Source: Sporolactobacillus sp. THM7-7 (GTDB lineage: Bacteria > Bacillota > Bacilli > Bacillales > Sporolactobacillaceae). Taken from it: a stretch of DNA of 64,000 nt. Below the pieces are notes generated by a model. The model was given only the letters and a program-made list of their open reading frames with translations, ran no database searches and was not told the DNA's origin. The stretch spans positions 43,934 through 107,933 of the forward strand of contig NZ_SEMB01000001.1 of assembly GCF_004153225.1 (NCBI RefSeq), given 5' to 3'. Positions 1 through 8,181 of the stretch are shown here, piece after piece (the first letter of the stretch is position 1; each line of letters begins with the position of its first letter). A program made the position numbers and the translations under genes.

Positions 1-112
1 CCGCAACCTCTAAACAGGCCGCCAGCGGACCTGTCTTCGTCTTTCTTTTTTAAGCGCAAACTTAGAAAAAGTTTCCATATCCTTTCATCAAACATACAAA
101 AGATACAAGTTT

Positions 113-141
113 ATTTTATAATTGGACATTTGGGTTGTCAA
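113..141 (-). promoter_or_regulatory. sigma-A promoter reading out of the window
   Basis: On the minus strand TTGACA (136-141) is separated by 17 nt from TAAAAT (113-118), a near-perfect vegetative promoter. It lies about 175 bp past the recA stop codon and points to a gene beyond position 1. By B. subtilis synteny that could be rny or a neighbour, but the gene is not visible. The rest of 1-314 has no gene. A GC-rich inverted repeat (ACAGG/CCTGT arms, 14-34) lies in the presumed leader. Confidence 0.75.
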
Positions 142-213
142 CCTTGCGGCAAACGGGTGGAAAAAAAGAAGTCATTCGGTCATTACAAATAGAATTTTCT
201 GATTTATTTCATT

Positions 214-261
214 GAAAAAGAATCGCCGCGGACTGTTAGATTCAGCAAGTACGCACGATTC
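214..261 (-). terminator. probable recA terminator
   Basis: Downstream of recA the minus strand has arms GAATCG (256-261) and CGATTC (220-225), with inner GCG/CGC pairing, followed by TTTTTC. The loop is long, so this is a moderate-strength candidate for the end of the recA transcript. Confidence 0.45.
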
Positions 262-314
262 CTTGGCGGGACGGGATCGATGTTTCAATGACCGTCGTAT
301 CCCGACCGATTAAT

Positions 315-1367
315 TCAGTTCTTTTCGACGGTCGGTTCTTCTTCAGCCGCTGCGGTCTCCTCTTCCGGAGCAGAATCAAGGTGAAAATGATCGCGTATCT
401 TTTGCATAATCTCATCCTTCACCGCTTCATTTTCCTTCAGGTACTGCTTCGCGTTTTCCCGCCCCTGACCGAGGCGTTCCTTGTTGTATGAATACCACGA
501 ACCGCTCTTCTCAACAATATCAAGATCAGAACCGATATCAAGAATCTCCCCTTCCTGGGAAATTCCTTCTCCATACATGATATCGACCTCTGCTTGTTTA
601 AATGGAGGAGCCACTTTGTTCTTTACTACTTTAATTCTCGCTCGGTTACCGACAATATCGCTGCCCTGCTTTAACGATTCCGCCCGGCGCACTTCAAGCC
701 GGACCGAGGCGTAAAATTTCAGAGCCCGTCCGCCCGGAGTCGTTTCGGGGTTTCCAAACATGACACCGACTTTTTCTCGAATCTGGTTGATAAAAATGGC
801 CGTTGTTTTCGATTTGCTGATTACACCTGACAGTTTTCTCAGTGCCTGGGACATGAGGCGCGCCTGAAGACCGACGTGCGAGTCCCCCATCTCGCCTTCA
901 ATTTCGGCTCTTGGAACCAAAGCGGCCACAGAGTCAATCACAATAATATCGATCGCGCCGCTGCGCACTAGAGCTTCAGCAATTTCAAGGGCCTGTTCGC
1001 CCGTATCTGGCTGGGACAAGAGCAAATCGTCTATATCAACCCCAAGATGCTCGGCATAAACCGGATCGAGGGCATGTTCGGCATCGATAAACGCCGCCTG
1101 TCCTCCTCCCTTCTGCGCTTCCGCTATGGCGTGCAGGGCTACCGTCGTCTTTCCCGAAGATTCGGGTCCATAGATCTCAATAATCCTCCCGCGTGGATAG
1201 CCGCCGACGCCAAGGGCTATATCAAGAGACAGAGATCCAGTTGATACTGTGGAAACCCGCTGCTCCGGCTGCTCGCCGAGTCTCATAATCGAACCTTTGC
1301 CAAACTGTTTTTCAATTTTCCGAAGTGCGCTTTCCAATGCGGCTTTTCTCTCATTATTTCCTGACAT
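315..1367 (-). CDS. recA: RecA recombinase
   Basis: RecA is the ATP-dependent strand-exchange protein for homologous recombination; its filament also triggers LexA self-cleavage in the SOS response. The 350-residue product has the N-terminal polymerisation helix, the Walker A motif GPESSGKT at about residues 67-74, the IFINQIR motif and an acidic, Glu-rich C-terminal tail, all normal for Firmicutes. The start is ATG at 1367 because AAGGAG lies 9 nt upstream. An in-frame ATG at 1376 directly abuts that ribosome site and is unlikely. The gene has its own promoter and a LexA-box candidate upstream, and it is the last gene before the window edge. Confidence 0.98.
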   Translation of the reverse strand: MSGNNERKAALESALRKIEKQFGKGSIMRLGEQPEQRVSTVSTGSLSLDIALGVGGYPRGRIIEIYGPESSGKTTVALHAIAEAQKGGGQAAFIDAEHALDPVYAEHLGVDIDDLLLSQPDTGEQALEIAEALVRSGAIDIIVIDSVAALVPRAEIEGEMGDSHVGLQARLMSQALRKLSGVISKSKTTAIFINQIREKVGVMFGNPETTPGGRALKFYASVRLEVRRAESLKQGSDIVGNRARIKVVKNKVAPPFKQAEVDIMYGEGISQEGEILDIGSDLDIVEKSGSWYSYNKERLGQGRENAKQYLKENEAVKDEIMQKIRDHFHLDSAPEEETAAAEEEPTVEKN

Positions 1368-1467
1368 GATGATCATCTCCTTATGCTTCTCCGCCCATCA
1401 GACCGTTCCGGAGTTTCCCAAACCCCGAACTGCGGAGATGGCGTCATACCGGATATCGTGACCCCGC

Positions 1468-1490
1468 AAAAGTATTGCTAGAATACTTTT
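1468..1490 (-). other. hairpin at the predicted 5' end of recA mRNA
   Basis: Nine perfectly complementary bases, AAAAGTATT and AATACTTTT, flank a 5-nt loop. From the promoter at 1501-1529, transcription should start near 1494, so the hairpin would form within the first few nucleotides of the mRNA. 5'-terminal hairpins are known to stabilise Bacillus mRNAs; a similar role here is inference. Read on the plus strand it also resembles a terminator (stem then T-run). Confidence 0.55.
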
Positions 1491-1500
1491 TGTTATTTAT

Positions 1501-1529
1501 ATCATACCTTTTTTTTGATAATCGCACAA
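1501..1529 (-). promoter_or_regulatory. recA promoter
   Basis: TTGTGC (1524-1529) and TATGAT (1501-1506) are separated by 17 nt on the minus strand, giving a good extended vegetative promoter about 130 nt upstream of the recA start codon. Confidence 0.7.
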
Positions 1530-1538
1530 CTGTTCTCG

Positions 1539-1552
1539 AGAATATTCATTCG
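1539..1552 (-). promoter_or_regulatory. LexA (DinR) box candidate of recA
   Basis: The minus strand reads CGAATGAATATTCT, with half-sites GAAT and ATTC separated by 4 nt. The Bacillus SOS box is CGAAC-N4-GTTCG, so each half-site has one substitution. Its position just upstream of the recA -35 box suits repression. An overlapping palindrome, TTCTCGAGAA, lies immediately downstream. Confidence 0.55.
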
Positions 1553-1579
1553 CTTTTTCTTGAAATTCCGATTCACTTG

Positions 1580-2827
1580 CTACTGGGCGATCGGTGGCAG
1601 CCGGAGCAGCCTCCGCCGTACCAGATCATAACCTGTTTTAACGGAGCGGATCCGGATTTTCTGCCGCTGACCTGTGAAATGAAAAAGGAAAGCCGCTGTT
1701 TCGTTCGCATCGGAAAGTCCGATGTAAACCGTTCCGACATCCTTTCCTTCACTTTTGTCCGGACCGGCGACACCAGTAAAACCGACGCCAATGTCGGAAG
1801 CGCACATTTTCCGAACCGAGCGGGCCATCTCTTCCGCGCAGCGGCGGCTGACCGCCCCTTCCTGCTGCAGCACTTCGCCGGAGACGTGCAGCACCTGTTC
1901 CTTAACCTCGTTCGTATAGCAGACGATGCCGCCCTTCAATACCGTTGAAGCGCCCGCAAAGCTGGTTAGCCAGTCGGACGCCATGCCGCCGGTTAAGCTC
2001 TCGGCAAAAGCGACGGTCTTTTTCTTTGTCTGCAACAACCGAAAAACGACTTCGGGCAGTGTCTCCTCACCGTAACCATAAAGATAGCGCCCGACCCGTT
2101 TCTTGATTTTTCCTTCCATTTGATCCAGCATGGCCGCTGCTTTATCTTTGTGCTCATGCTTTGCCGTCAGCCGAAGTGTCACTTCGCCTTCTTTGGCGAG
2201 CGGTGCGATGGTCGGGTTGGACTGGGATTCAATCAGATCGATAATATCGGTCTCCAGCTGTGATTCCCCGATGCCAAAGAAGCGGAGCACGCGCGATTGA
2301 ATGTGCGCGGCCCCGTAGCGAGACTGATAGTACCGGATGAAGTCGAGAAACATCGGTTCCATTTCCGAAGGCACACCCGGCATGAGCAGGTACACCCGGC
2401 CGTCCTGCTCGGTGATCATCCCCGGCGCCATCCCATAACGATTCGGGAGAACGCGGCTTCCTTCGATAACAAGCGCCTGTTTCCGGTTATTATCCGTCAT
2501 CTTCCGCCCGGTTGTCCTGAAATAAGCGGCAATGCTGTTCATGGCTTCCTGATCAGTGACAAGCTTTCGGCCAAGCACTTCTGCCACCGTCTCTTTCGTT
2601 AAATCGTCTTTCGTCGGCCCGAGTCCTCCTGTAAAAATCAGCAGATCGGCCCGCGATTCGGCGTGACGGATCGCATCCAGGAGGCGCCCTTCATTGTCTC
2701 CGCATACCGTATGAAAATAAACATTGACACCAATGAAGGCCAGCTGCTCCGAAATAAACCTGGCGTTTGTATTCGCAATCTGGCCGAGGAGCAGTTCCGA
2801 ACCAACCGCAATAATTTCCGCGTTCAT
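1580..2827 (-). CDS. cinA: CinA competence/damage-inducible protein
   Basis: The 415-residue product matches the length of B. subtilis CinA. It has an N-terminal molybdopterin-binding-like (COG1058) domain from residue 1 (NAEIIAVGSELLLGQ, GGLGPTKDD) and a C-terminal CinA nicotinamide-nucleotide amidohydrolase domain (VAFAESLTGG, GVAGPDKSEG). The C-terminal domain deamidates NMN in characterised relatives, and cinA is co-expressed with recA in competence in streptococci and Bacillus. ATG at 2827 gives the family N-terminus; an upstream in-frame GTG at 2857 is possible. It lies between pgsA and recA as in B. subtilis. Confidence 0.93.
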   Translation of the reverse strand: MNAEIIAVGSELLLGQIANTNARFISEQLAFIGVNVYFHTVCGDNEGRLLDAIRHAESRADLLIFTGGLGPTKDDLTKETVAEVLGRKLVTDQEAMNSIAAYFRTTGRKMTDNNRKQALVIEGSRVLPNRYGMAPGMITEQDGRVYLLMPGVPSEMEPMFLDFIRYYQSRYGAAHIQSRVLRFFGIGESQLETDIIDLIESQSNPTIAPLAKEGEVTLRLTAKHEHKDKAAAMLDQMEGKIKKRVGRYLYGYGEETLPEVVFRLLQTKKKTVAFAESLTGGMASDWLTSFAGASTVLKGGIVCYTNEVKEQVLHVSGEVLQQEGAVSRRCAEEMARSVRKMCASDIGVGFTGVAGPDKSEGKDVGTVYIGLSDANETAAFLFHFTGQRQKIRIRSVKTGYDLVRRRLLRLPPIAQ

Positions 2828-2952
2828 AAGGCCAAGACTTCCCTTCCGACTGGACACAAAGTTCGATATTCGCCATCCATTTTCCCGGACTTTTCGAACA
2901 TCTTCTTTTATACGTTAGTGAACAAATCTCCATTTCCGATGGGTTTTCATTA

Positions 2953-3008
2953 GAAGAAAAACGATACCTCCGGCTAAGTCAGAGATTGCCAGTCAGCGAG
3001 TTTTCTTC
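2953..3008 (-). repeat. 56-bp intergenic repeat, copy A
   Basis: The element ends are GAAGAAAAC and GTTTTTCTTC, nearly perfect inverted repeats. The core has GACTGGCAA, TCTCTGAC and AGCCGGAGG. It matches copy E at 61545-61600 at about four positions in five and has the same 56-bp length. It sits between pgsA and cinA. Confidence 0.65.
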
Positions 3009-3060
3009 ATGCTCTCCCTTTATTATCCGGCAGCGTCCGACGAAGTGCAACTGGAAAGAT

Positions 3061-3639
3061 TCATTTCGACCGAAGCAGCACATCCCGGTTATGATAAAAA
3101 TAATCCGCCCCGGAAAGGATGGTGAGGATAACGGCAATCCAGAGTAAAATCTCATTGAGCGGAAACCCGCCGAGTCCAAAGGGAATGTTATTAAATAAAT
3201 ATGAAATAATGGCCAGCATCTGAAAAAGCGTCTTCCATTTTCCAAGCTTGCCGGCAGCGATGACGTCGCCCTCGCCGGCAGCGACGAGACGCAGACCGGT
3301 TACGGCAAACTCCCGAGCAAGAATAATAATGACCATCCACGAAGCCATCCGGCCCATCCCGACAAAAGAGACGAAGGCGCTCATGACAAGCAGTTTATCG
3401 GCGAGCGGATCGGCAAACTTGCCGAAGTTGGTTACTAAATGGCGTCTTCTTGCGATCTGACCGTCAAGCCAGTCAGTGAAAGACGCGATGATGAAAATGA
3501 AGCCCGCAATCATTTGCGAAACCGGAAGAACAAAATTTCCCGAACCCACCTGACCGAGATTCATCGGGACAAGAAGAAAGATTAGGAAAGCGGGGATCAT
3601 CATCATTCTGGATACAGTTAGTTGATTGGCGAGATTCAT
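3061..3639 (-). CDS. pgsA: Phosphatidylglycerophosphate synthase PgsA
   Basis: PgsA is the integral membrane CDP-alcohol phosphatidyltransferase that makes phosphatidylglycerophosphate from CDP-diacylglycerol and glycerol-3-phosphate. The CDP-OH-P signature is complete at roughly residues 57-82: DWLDGQIAR followed by GKFADPLADK. Several hydrophobic membrane segments surround it. The length (192 residues) is normal. The start is ATG at 3639, with GAGGTGG 9 nt upstream; the six residues ahead of it in the open frame are not used. It sits downstream of rodZ, separated by a strong terminator. Confidence 0.97.
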   Translation of the reverse strand: MNLANQLTVSRMMMIPAFLIFLLVPMNLGQVGSGNFVLPVSQMIAGFIFIIASFTDWLDGQIARRRHLVTNFGKFADPLADKLLVMSAFVSFVGMGRMASWMVIIILAREFAVTGLRLVAAGEGDVIAAGKLGKWKTLFQMLAIISYLFNNIPFGLGGFPLNEILLWIAVILTILSGADYFYHNRDVLLRSK

Positions 3640-3729
3640 CTCTGATTTCCACCTCATTTAAAATAAAAAGATTCTGCCGCAACGGGGGACACCGCGCCGG
3701 CCCGTCAACCTGGCCAGCCGGTATTTTTG

Positions 3730-3758
3730 AAAAAAGGAGCCGCCGCCCGGCCGACTCC
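3730..3758 (-). terminator. terminator after rodZ
   Basis: On the minus strand a 7-bp stem, GGAGTCG pairing with CGGCTCC (one G-U pair), is followed by TTTTTTC. It lies 16 nt beyond the rodZ stop codon and upstream of pgsA, so it should end or reduce rodZ readthrough. Confidence 0.85.
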
Positions 3759-3774
3759 TCTCTTGAGGTTTCTC

Positions 3775-4665
3775 TCATTTTTTATAGTTAATAATCAATG
3801 TCTGAACGATCGACTGATTGGAAAATTTAAAAGTCTCTCCGTTAATCTTCATCGACGTATTCGGTACGCTCCCGATCTGCAGACGCAGCGACCGGACAGA
3901 CGAGGCGTCCAAATGCAACGTTCTGCCTTCCTTCTCGGAAGCGGTCACCTCTTGAAGAACTTTTCCGTTTTCCTGGTCGGTTGCTTGTATCCACGTTGGC
4001 TGACCATTCTTCGCGGCAATGTCAATCACAAATTTTTCAGCGCCCGACAGCGTATAGGTCGATGTCGTCCCCTGCGTTCCTTCCAGTTTCAGTGTCTGCT
4101 TTTTGGAAGAGGCACCGGAAGAAGTACTTGGCTGTTTTTTTGAAACGTCGGAAGTTTTGTCTGCCCCACCGGCCGTGTCGCTGCTTCCCGCGAACGAGAC
4201 AGACGAGTTGTTATTCTGCCGGGACTCCCCGGAGCCCCCTCCCATAAAGTTTGCGGCCAAAATATAAATCATCGCCAGCACGATCAGAATAATGACCGTC
4301 ACAATGGCTGTATTCAGAAAAGAAGACCATCTGTTCGCACGGGTCCGTGAACGTCTGACCGCTTTAGCCGCGGGAACCTCCTCGCCGCCTCGGGGCGGGA
4401 TCGTGTGTATTTCGCTCTGACTGTGCTCCATCTCCGGCATTTCGTCAGCGAACTCGTCGGCCAGCTCGCCGAAGTTGAGGCCGACTGCTTCCGCATAATT
4501 TTTAATGAATGCCCGCGAATAAAAAGCTCCGGGCAGCCGCTTGAAATCTCCTTCCTCAATCGCCAGGAGATAGCGTTTTTGAATCTTCGTTTCTTCCTGC
4601 AGATCATCAAGAGAGAGTCCCTTCGCCTCCCGAGCGTCTCTCAAGGCTTGACCTAATTCGCTCAC
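3775..4665 (-). CDS. rodZ: RodZ-family cell-shape protein (HTH, TM, DUF4115)
   Basis: The N-terminal 70 residues form the HTH_25 Xre-like domain typical of RodZ (RDAREAKGLSLDDLQEETK and a conserved YSRAFIKNYAE segment). A basic stretch and one membrane span follow near residues 115-135 (TAIVTVIILIVLAMIYI). After that come a Ser/Thr-rich linker and a C-terminal DUF4115 domain outside the membrane. RodZ couples MreB filaments to the rod-shape wall machinery. The start is GTG at 4665, with AGGTG upstream. It corresponds to B. subtilis ymfM and lies between ymfK and pgsA in the same order. Confidence 0.93.
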   Translation of the reverse strand: MSELGQALRDAREAKGLSLDDLQEETKIQKRYLLAIEEGDFKRLPGAFYSRAFIKNYAEAVGLNFGELADEFADEMPEMEHSQSEIHTIPPRGGEEVPAAKAVRRSRTRANRWSSFLNTAIVTVIILIVLAMIYILAANFMGGGSGESRQNNNSSVSFAGSSDTAGGADKTSDVSKKQPSTSSGASSKKQTLKLEGTQGTTSTYTLSGAEKFVIDIAAKNGQPTWIQATDQENGKVLQEVTASEKEGRTLHLDASSVRSLRLQIGSVPNTSMKINGETFKFSNQSIVQTLIINYKK

Positions 4666-4687
4666 TTACAACACCTGCCATAATTAG

Positions 4688-5467
4688 TTAAAAATCAGAC
4701 CAGGGAAAGTCGTTGCTCAGCGGATGATCTTCACCCGTTATTTTCTCATTCCGATGATTACGCAATTCAAGTATATAATCAAAATCATTCAACGTGTACT
4801 CTGTCTCCTGTACGAATGTATCGGGATGCTCAATCACTTTTGTAATCGGACGGCTCATGATCTGCCGGATTAACGACCAGTGATTTTCCGTACCCCAGTG
4901 CTTAGAGACGGCACCGTCGATAACATAAATATGATCGGGGGACCGCTCATCGTCGGACAGACGTGTCCTCACCGTCTGCTTGATGAGTGTTGAGGATATA
5001 AATATCCATCTTTTATTCGCCGAAACGCTCGCCGCAATGATCGATTCAGACTTCCCGACCCGCGGCATGCCGCGAATACCGATCAGCGGATGTTCGGGCC
5101 TTTTGAATAACTCAGCCATAAAATCAACGAGCAGACCGATTTCTTCCCGGATAAAACGAAACGTCTTCCGGTCGCCTGTATCCCTTTCGATATACCGTCC
5201 ATGTCGGACGGCCAGACGGTCGCTCAGTGTCGGATGGCGGACTTTCGTCAAATGTATTGTTTTTATCGTCCCAACGATCGCAAGAAAACGTTCCATTTGC
5301 GCATCTTCCTGCGTAAAAACAAGAAGTCCTCTTCGCTCGTGATCGACGCCGTTTATCGTCAGAATATTAATCCCGAGCATGCCGAGAAGTGAAGATACAT
5401 CTCCCAGCAGGCCTGGCCTGTTTCTATGTATTTCGTATTCAAGATACCATTCTTTACCGTCGGCCAT
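4688..5467 (-). CDS. ymfK: DUF3388 protein YmfK (ACT domain plus P-loop)
   Basis: The function is unknown. The 259-residue product begins with an ACT-like regulatory domain (residues about 5-75: YEIHRNRPGLLGDVSSLLGM, then INGVDHERRG). The second half contains a Walker-A-like motif, GIRGMPRVGKSES, and reads like a P-loop NTPase, followed by an acidic C-terminus. This matches DUF3388 proteins at the ymfK position in Bacillus. AGGAGG lies 9 nt before the ATG. The gene ends 22 nt before rodZ, suggesting co-transcription. An ACT domain fused to a P-loop suggests ligand-gated nucleotide binding, but no substrate can be named. Confidence 0.85.
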   Translation of the reverse strand: MADGKEWYLEYEIHRNRPGLLGDVSSLLGMLGINILTINGVDHERRGLLVFTQEDAQMERFLAIVGTIKTIHLTKVRHPTLSDRLAVRHGRYIERDTGDRKTFRFIREEIGLLVDFMAELFKRPEHPLIGIRGMPRVGKSESIIAASVSANKRWIFISSTLIKQTVRTRLSDDERSPDHIYVIDGAVSKHWGTENHWSLIRQIMSRPITKVIEHPDTFVQETEYTLNDFDYILELRNHRNEKITGEDHPLSNDFPWSDF

Positions 5468-5538
5468 TGGAACGCCTCCTGTAAAGGCCGTTAATTGTTA
5501 TTTTACCATACATCTTTCTTTTTAACGATATATCCGTC

Positions 5539-5594
5539 GAAGAAAAACTTACCGGCTGACCGATTTTAACGCAGCCAAAGCCTCAGTCTTTTTC
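5539..5594 (+). repeat. 56-bp intergenic repeat, copy B
   Basis: The plus strand starts GAAGAAAAACTTACCGGCTG and ends AGTCTTTTTC, the same terminal arms and 56-bp length as copies A, C and E, with a more diverged core (CGCAGCCAAAGCCT). It lies between ymfJ and ymfK, just past the ymfJ terminator. Confidence 0.5.
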
Positions 5595-5605
5595 ATCCTA
5601 ACGGT

Positions 5606-5636
5606 AAAAAGGGACACCGGCGACCGGCATCCCTTT
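5606..5636 (-). terminator. terminator after ymfJ
   Basis: On the minus strand a stem AAAGGGA...TCCCTTT with inner CCGG/CCGG pairing and a 3-nt loop ends in TTTTT. It is located 22 nt after the ymfJ stop codon. Confidence 0.9.
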
Positions 5637-5657
5637 CTTGGCATGATTGCCTTTTCA

Positions 5658-5930
5658 TTACACGGACGGATGTGCTGCTCGGGCATCCGATGTAACGAGT
5701 TTCATCATTAAACTGGCGATCGTCTTCTGTTCCTCTTCGCTGGCCACGTGCCAGAGATCGGATAAAACGCGTTCCTGTTCCGTTTTCGGATCGACATTTT
5801 CACTTAGATAATCACCGATTTTCTGCGCAAATTCAGTCAGCGTTTCCTGATTCACCCCTAAATTTTCAGCCTGCTGCAGCTTTTCGCCAAGAAAATCCTT
5901 CCATTTTTCCCAGTTGTTCAAAACAGACAT
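5658..5930 (-). CDS. ymfJ: DUF3243 protein YmfJ
   Basis: This 90-residue, mostly helical, acidic protein has no signal peptide or membrane span. It matches the DUF3243 family at the ymfJ position (NWEKWKDFLGEKLQQAE, then EKIGDYL-like and LWxVASEEEQ segments). Its function is not known. AAAGGAGG lies 8 nt before the ATG. It stands between ymfI and ymfK with a 228-bp upstream gap and its own terminator, so it may be a separate short transcript. Confidence 0.85.
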   Translation of the reverse strand: MSVLNNWEKWKDFLGEKLQQAENLGVNQETLTEFAQKIGDYLSENVDPKTEQERVLSDLWHVASEEEQKTIASLMMKLVTSDARAAHPSV

Positions 5931-6100
5931 TACTGGAACCTCCTTTTACTCGGACTTGTATTGACCATTCAAAAACGGGAAACAAAAAAGCCAAAACCAG
6001 GGATTTTCCGCCCGTGCCAGATATAAGCGTTCTCCGGCGGTCCCTATTCTCCAAAGAACGCGGCGGATCCAGCCCTGCCATAACTTTTTCCCGGACTTTT

Positions 6101-6154
6101 TGAACTTTCTTTATTAGATTATCCCGCGCATAAGGAAGTATTCAGGAAAGTTCA
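6101..6154. other. inverted repeat in the ymfI-ymfJ gap
   Basis: Nine-base arms TGAACTTTC and GAAAGTTCA flank about 35 nt just after the ymfI stop codon. No T-run follows closely enough for a classic terminator. The remaining gap (5931-6100) shows no gene and no convincing promoter. Confidence 0.35.
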
Positions 6155-6158
6155 CCCA

Positions 6159-6887
6159 TCAGCAATACCAGGCGCCGTTTGCTGAGATTATCTGTCCGTT
6201 GATATAGTCAGCTTGGGAGGAAAGCAGAAACCGGATAAGCGAAGCGATTTCTTCGGGACGGGCGAGTCTTCCCGCCGGAATATCATTTTTCACGATATTG
6301 ATATCTTCGGCACTGAACACCTGCATCATCGCCGTATCCACTGCGCCGGGAGCGACCGCATTGACGGTAATCCCGCTCGGAGCGAGTTCTTTAGCCAGTG
6401 CCTTAACGAACGTGTTCTGCCCGCCCTTAGTCATTGAGTAAAGGACTTCGGTCGAGGCCCCGGTCAGTCCCCAAATCGATGATACAATGATGATTTTCCC
6501 TTTTTTAGCATGAATCATCGGCGGGACGAGCTTCTGTATCAAAAAAAACAGGCTGACAAGGTCGAGCTGAACCGATGATTGCACGTCATCCGGCCGGACA
6601 TCCTGAAAAAGGCCGACTCGGCTGTGTCCGCACGTGTAGACAACGGCGCCGATCGGCCGATCGAGCTGAGCGAAGAGCCGCTCCGGTCCGCCTGCCTTCG
6701 CCAAGTCAGCCTGAACGCACGTAAACGTCTGATTGGGATATAGCCTAGATAATACGGCAGACAACTCCCGGACCGCCTTTTCACCCGTATTGAAATGGAG
6801 ATACAGCGAATCCCCCGCCTTCGCCAGCTGCTTCGCCGTTTCCCGGCCGATACCTCCGCTTGCACCGGTAATCAGTGTTGTTGCCAT
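6159..6887 (-). CDS. ymfI: SDR-family oxidoreductase YmfI
   Basis: This is a classical short-chain dehydrogenase/reductase of 242 residues. It has the nucleotide-binding motif TGASGGIG at residues 7-14, a catalytic Ser in VSSIWG, and the YSMTKGG (YxxxK) active site, then APGAVDT. The B. subtilis orthologue is annotated as a 3-oxoacyl-ACP reductase-like enzyme, but the substrate cannot be read from sequence. GGTGATGTAA precedes the ATG, and the gene begins 10 nt after ymfH ends, so it is translated from the ymfF-ymfH transcript. Confidence 0.9.
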   Translation of the reverse strand: MATTLITGASGGIGRETAKQLAKAGDSLYLHFNTGEKAVRELSAVLSRLYPNQTFTCVQADLAKAGGPERLFAQLDRPIGAVVYTCGHSRVGLFQDVRPDDVQSSVQLDLVSLFFLIQKLVPPMIHAKKGKIIIVSSIWGLTGASTEVLYSMTKGGQNTFVKALAKELAPSGITVNAVAPGAVDTAMMQVFSAEDINIVKNDIPAGRLARPEEIASLIRFLLSSQADYINGQIISANGAWYC

Positions 6888-6897
6888 TTACATCACC

Positions 6898-8181
6898 TTA
6901 TTTTTTTAAAACTGTATATGACGAAAAGCACGTCTCGTCAAAATGCTCCTCGAGAGCTGTCTTCAGGTCGCCCAGAGCCAGTGCCTCAAGCGCGGGAATC
7001 AGGCGGAACAGATCCATCTGATTAAACCGGTAGCGGGTAAACTGATTGGCGATAAACTCCAGCGAATTGAAAGCGCGCAAAATGCCGCCGATCTGTTTCT
7101 TTCTCGCCCGATCAAAAGCCGCTTTATCCAAGGGCACCCGTTTAAATCCGGCGACCATTTCCTTCATGCGTCCGATGAGACGTTCCGGATCCGGTGTGTT
7201 GCCGCCGATGATGGAGAAGCCAAACGAAGCCTCCTCTGTATAATCAAACCCGAAGCTGTCATCGATCAGCTGCTCGCCGATCAGTGTGTGATAATTTTCC
7301 GTCCCGCGTCCGAAAAGAAGCTCCAAAACGAGTGAAACCGACAGTTCATGCCTCATCAGCTCCTCACCTTGACGAAACGGTTTTTTCTCTTTATAACCGA
7401 TCAGACATTTGGGCATGCTGACGTCCATGTGAGTGACCGTCGATTTTTTGGCCGCCTCTTTCGGCTCATCGGGATAGCGTCGCCGGGCCGCGGCTTTTTT
7501 CCGGAAACCTTTTTTCGCCTGGTTGCGTGCTACCAGTTCCAAAATCGCCTTGGGATCAACCGGCCCCGTCACAAACAGCAGCAAATTGCTCGGGTGGTAA
7601 AACGTGTCGTAGCATTCGAAAAGCAAATCTTTTGTTATTTGTGCGATCGATTCCGCAGTGCCGGCGATATCGATTTTTATCGGATGATTTTGGTACATGT
7701 TGGCGATCAAGCCGTGATAGATGCGCCAATCGGGGTTGTCGGCGTACATACGGATTTCTTGGCCGATAATACCCTTCTCTTTTTCGACGCTCTGGTCTGT
7801 CCAGGCAGGGGTCTGGACAAAATCGAGCAGTGTTTCCAGATTTTTTTCAAATTCGGATGTCGCAGCGAACAGATAGGCCGTCCGGTTGAAAGAGGTAAAG
7901 GCATTGGCCTGAGCGCCCTGGCGTCCGAATTGCTGAAAAACGTCGCTGCCGTCCGGCATTTCAAACATTTTATGTTCCAGAAAATGAGCGATGCCGTCCG
8001 GCGCTTGCAGCCATTCTCTTGCCCCGGGGGGGAGAAAGCGGTTGTCGATCGAACCATACTTCGCGGTTAAAGTCGCGTACGTTTTATTAAAAGTTTTCGG
8101 CAGGATGCACACATCCAGTCCGTTCGGCAGTCTCTCTTCAATCATCGTCTCGTCAAGTTCCGAAAAGGACACAGTTTTCAT
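6898..8181 (-). CDS. ymfH: M16-family zinc protease YmfH
   Basis: This 427-residue insulinase-type (M16) peptidase keeps the inverted zinc motif HFLEH at residues 66-70 (H66, E69, H70), so it should be the catalytic partner of the adjacent YmfF. Its length and domain layout (N-terminal catalytic half, C-terminal inactive half) match the B. subtilis protein. The start codon shares one base with the ymfF stop codon (TAATG), implying translational coupling and an equimolar heterodimer, as in other bacterial M16B pairs. The physiological substrate is unknown. Confidence 0.92.
   Translation of the reverse strand: MKTVSFSELDETMIEERLPNGLDVCILPKTFNKTYATLTAKYGSIDNRFLPPGAREWLQAPDGIAHFLEHKMFEMPDGSDVFQQFGRQGAQANAFTSFNRTAYLFAATSEFEKNLETLLDFVQTPAWTDQSVEKEKGIIGQEIRMYADNPDWRIYHGLIANMYQNHPIKIDIAGTAESIAQITKDLLFECYDTFYHPSNLLLFVTGPVDPKAILELVARNQAKKGFRKKAAARRRYPDEPKEAAKKSTVTHMDVSMPKCLIGYKEKKPFRQGEELMRHELSVSLVLELLFGRGTENYHTLIGEQLIDDSFGFDYTEEASFGFSIIGGNTPDPERLIGRMKEMVAGFKRVPLDKAAFDRARKKQIGGILRAFNSLEFIANQFTRYRFNQMDLFRLIPALEALALGDLKTALEEHFDETCFSSYTVLKK

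Noticed and set aside
5866-6081. 71-codon minus-strand frame spanning the ymfI-ymfJ gap
   Set aside because: It overlaps ymfJ in another frame and has no independent ribosome site or conserved segment.
6101-6154. Intrinsic terminator of ymfI
   Set aside because: The 9-bp arms are perfect but the loop is about 35 nt and only a short A/T mix follows, so it is listed only as an inverted repeat.
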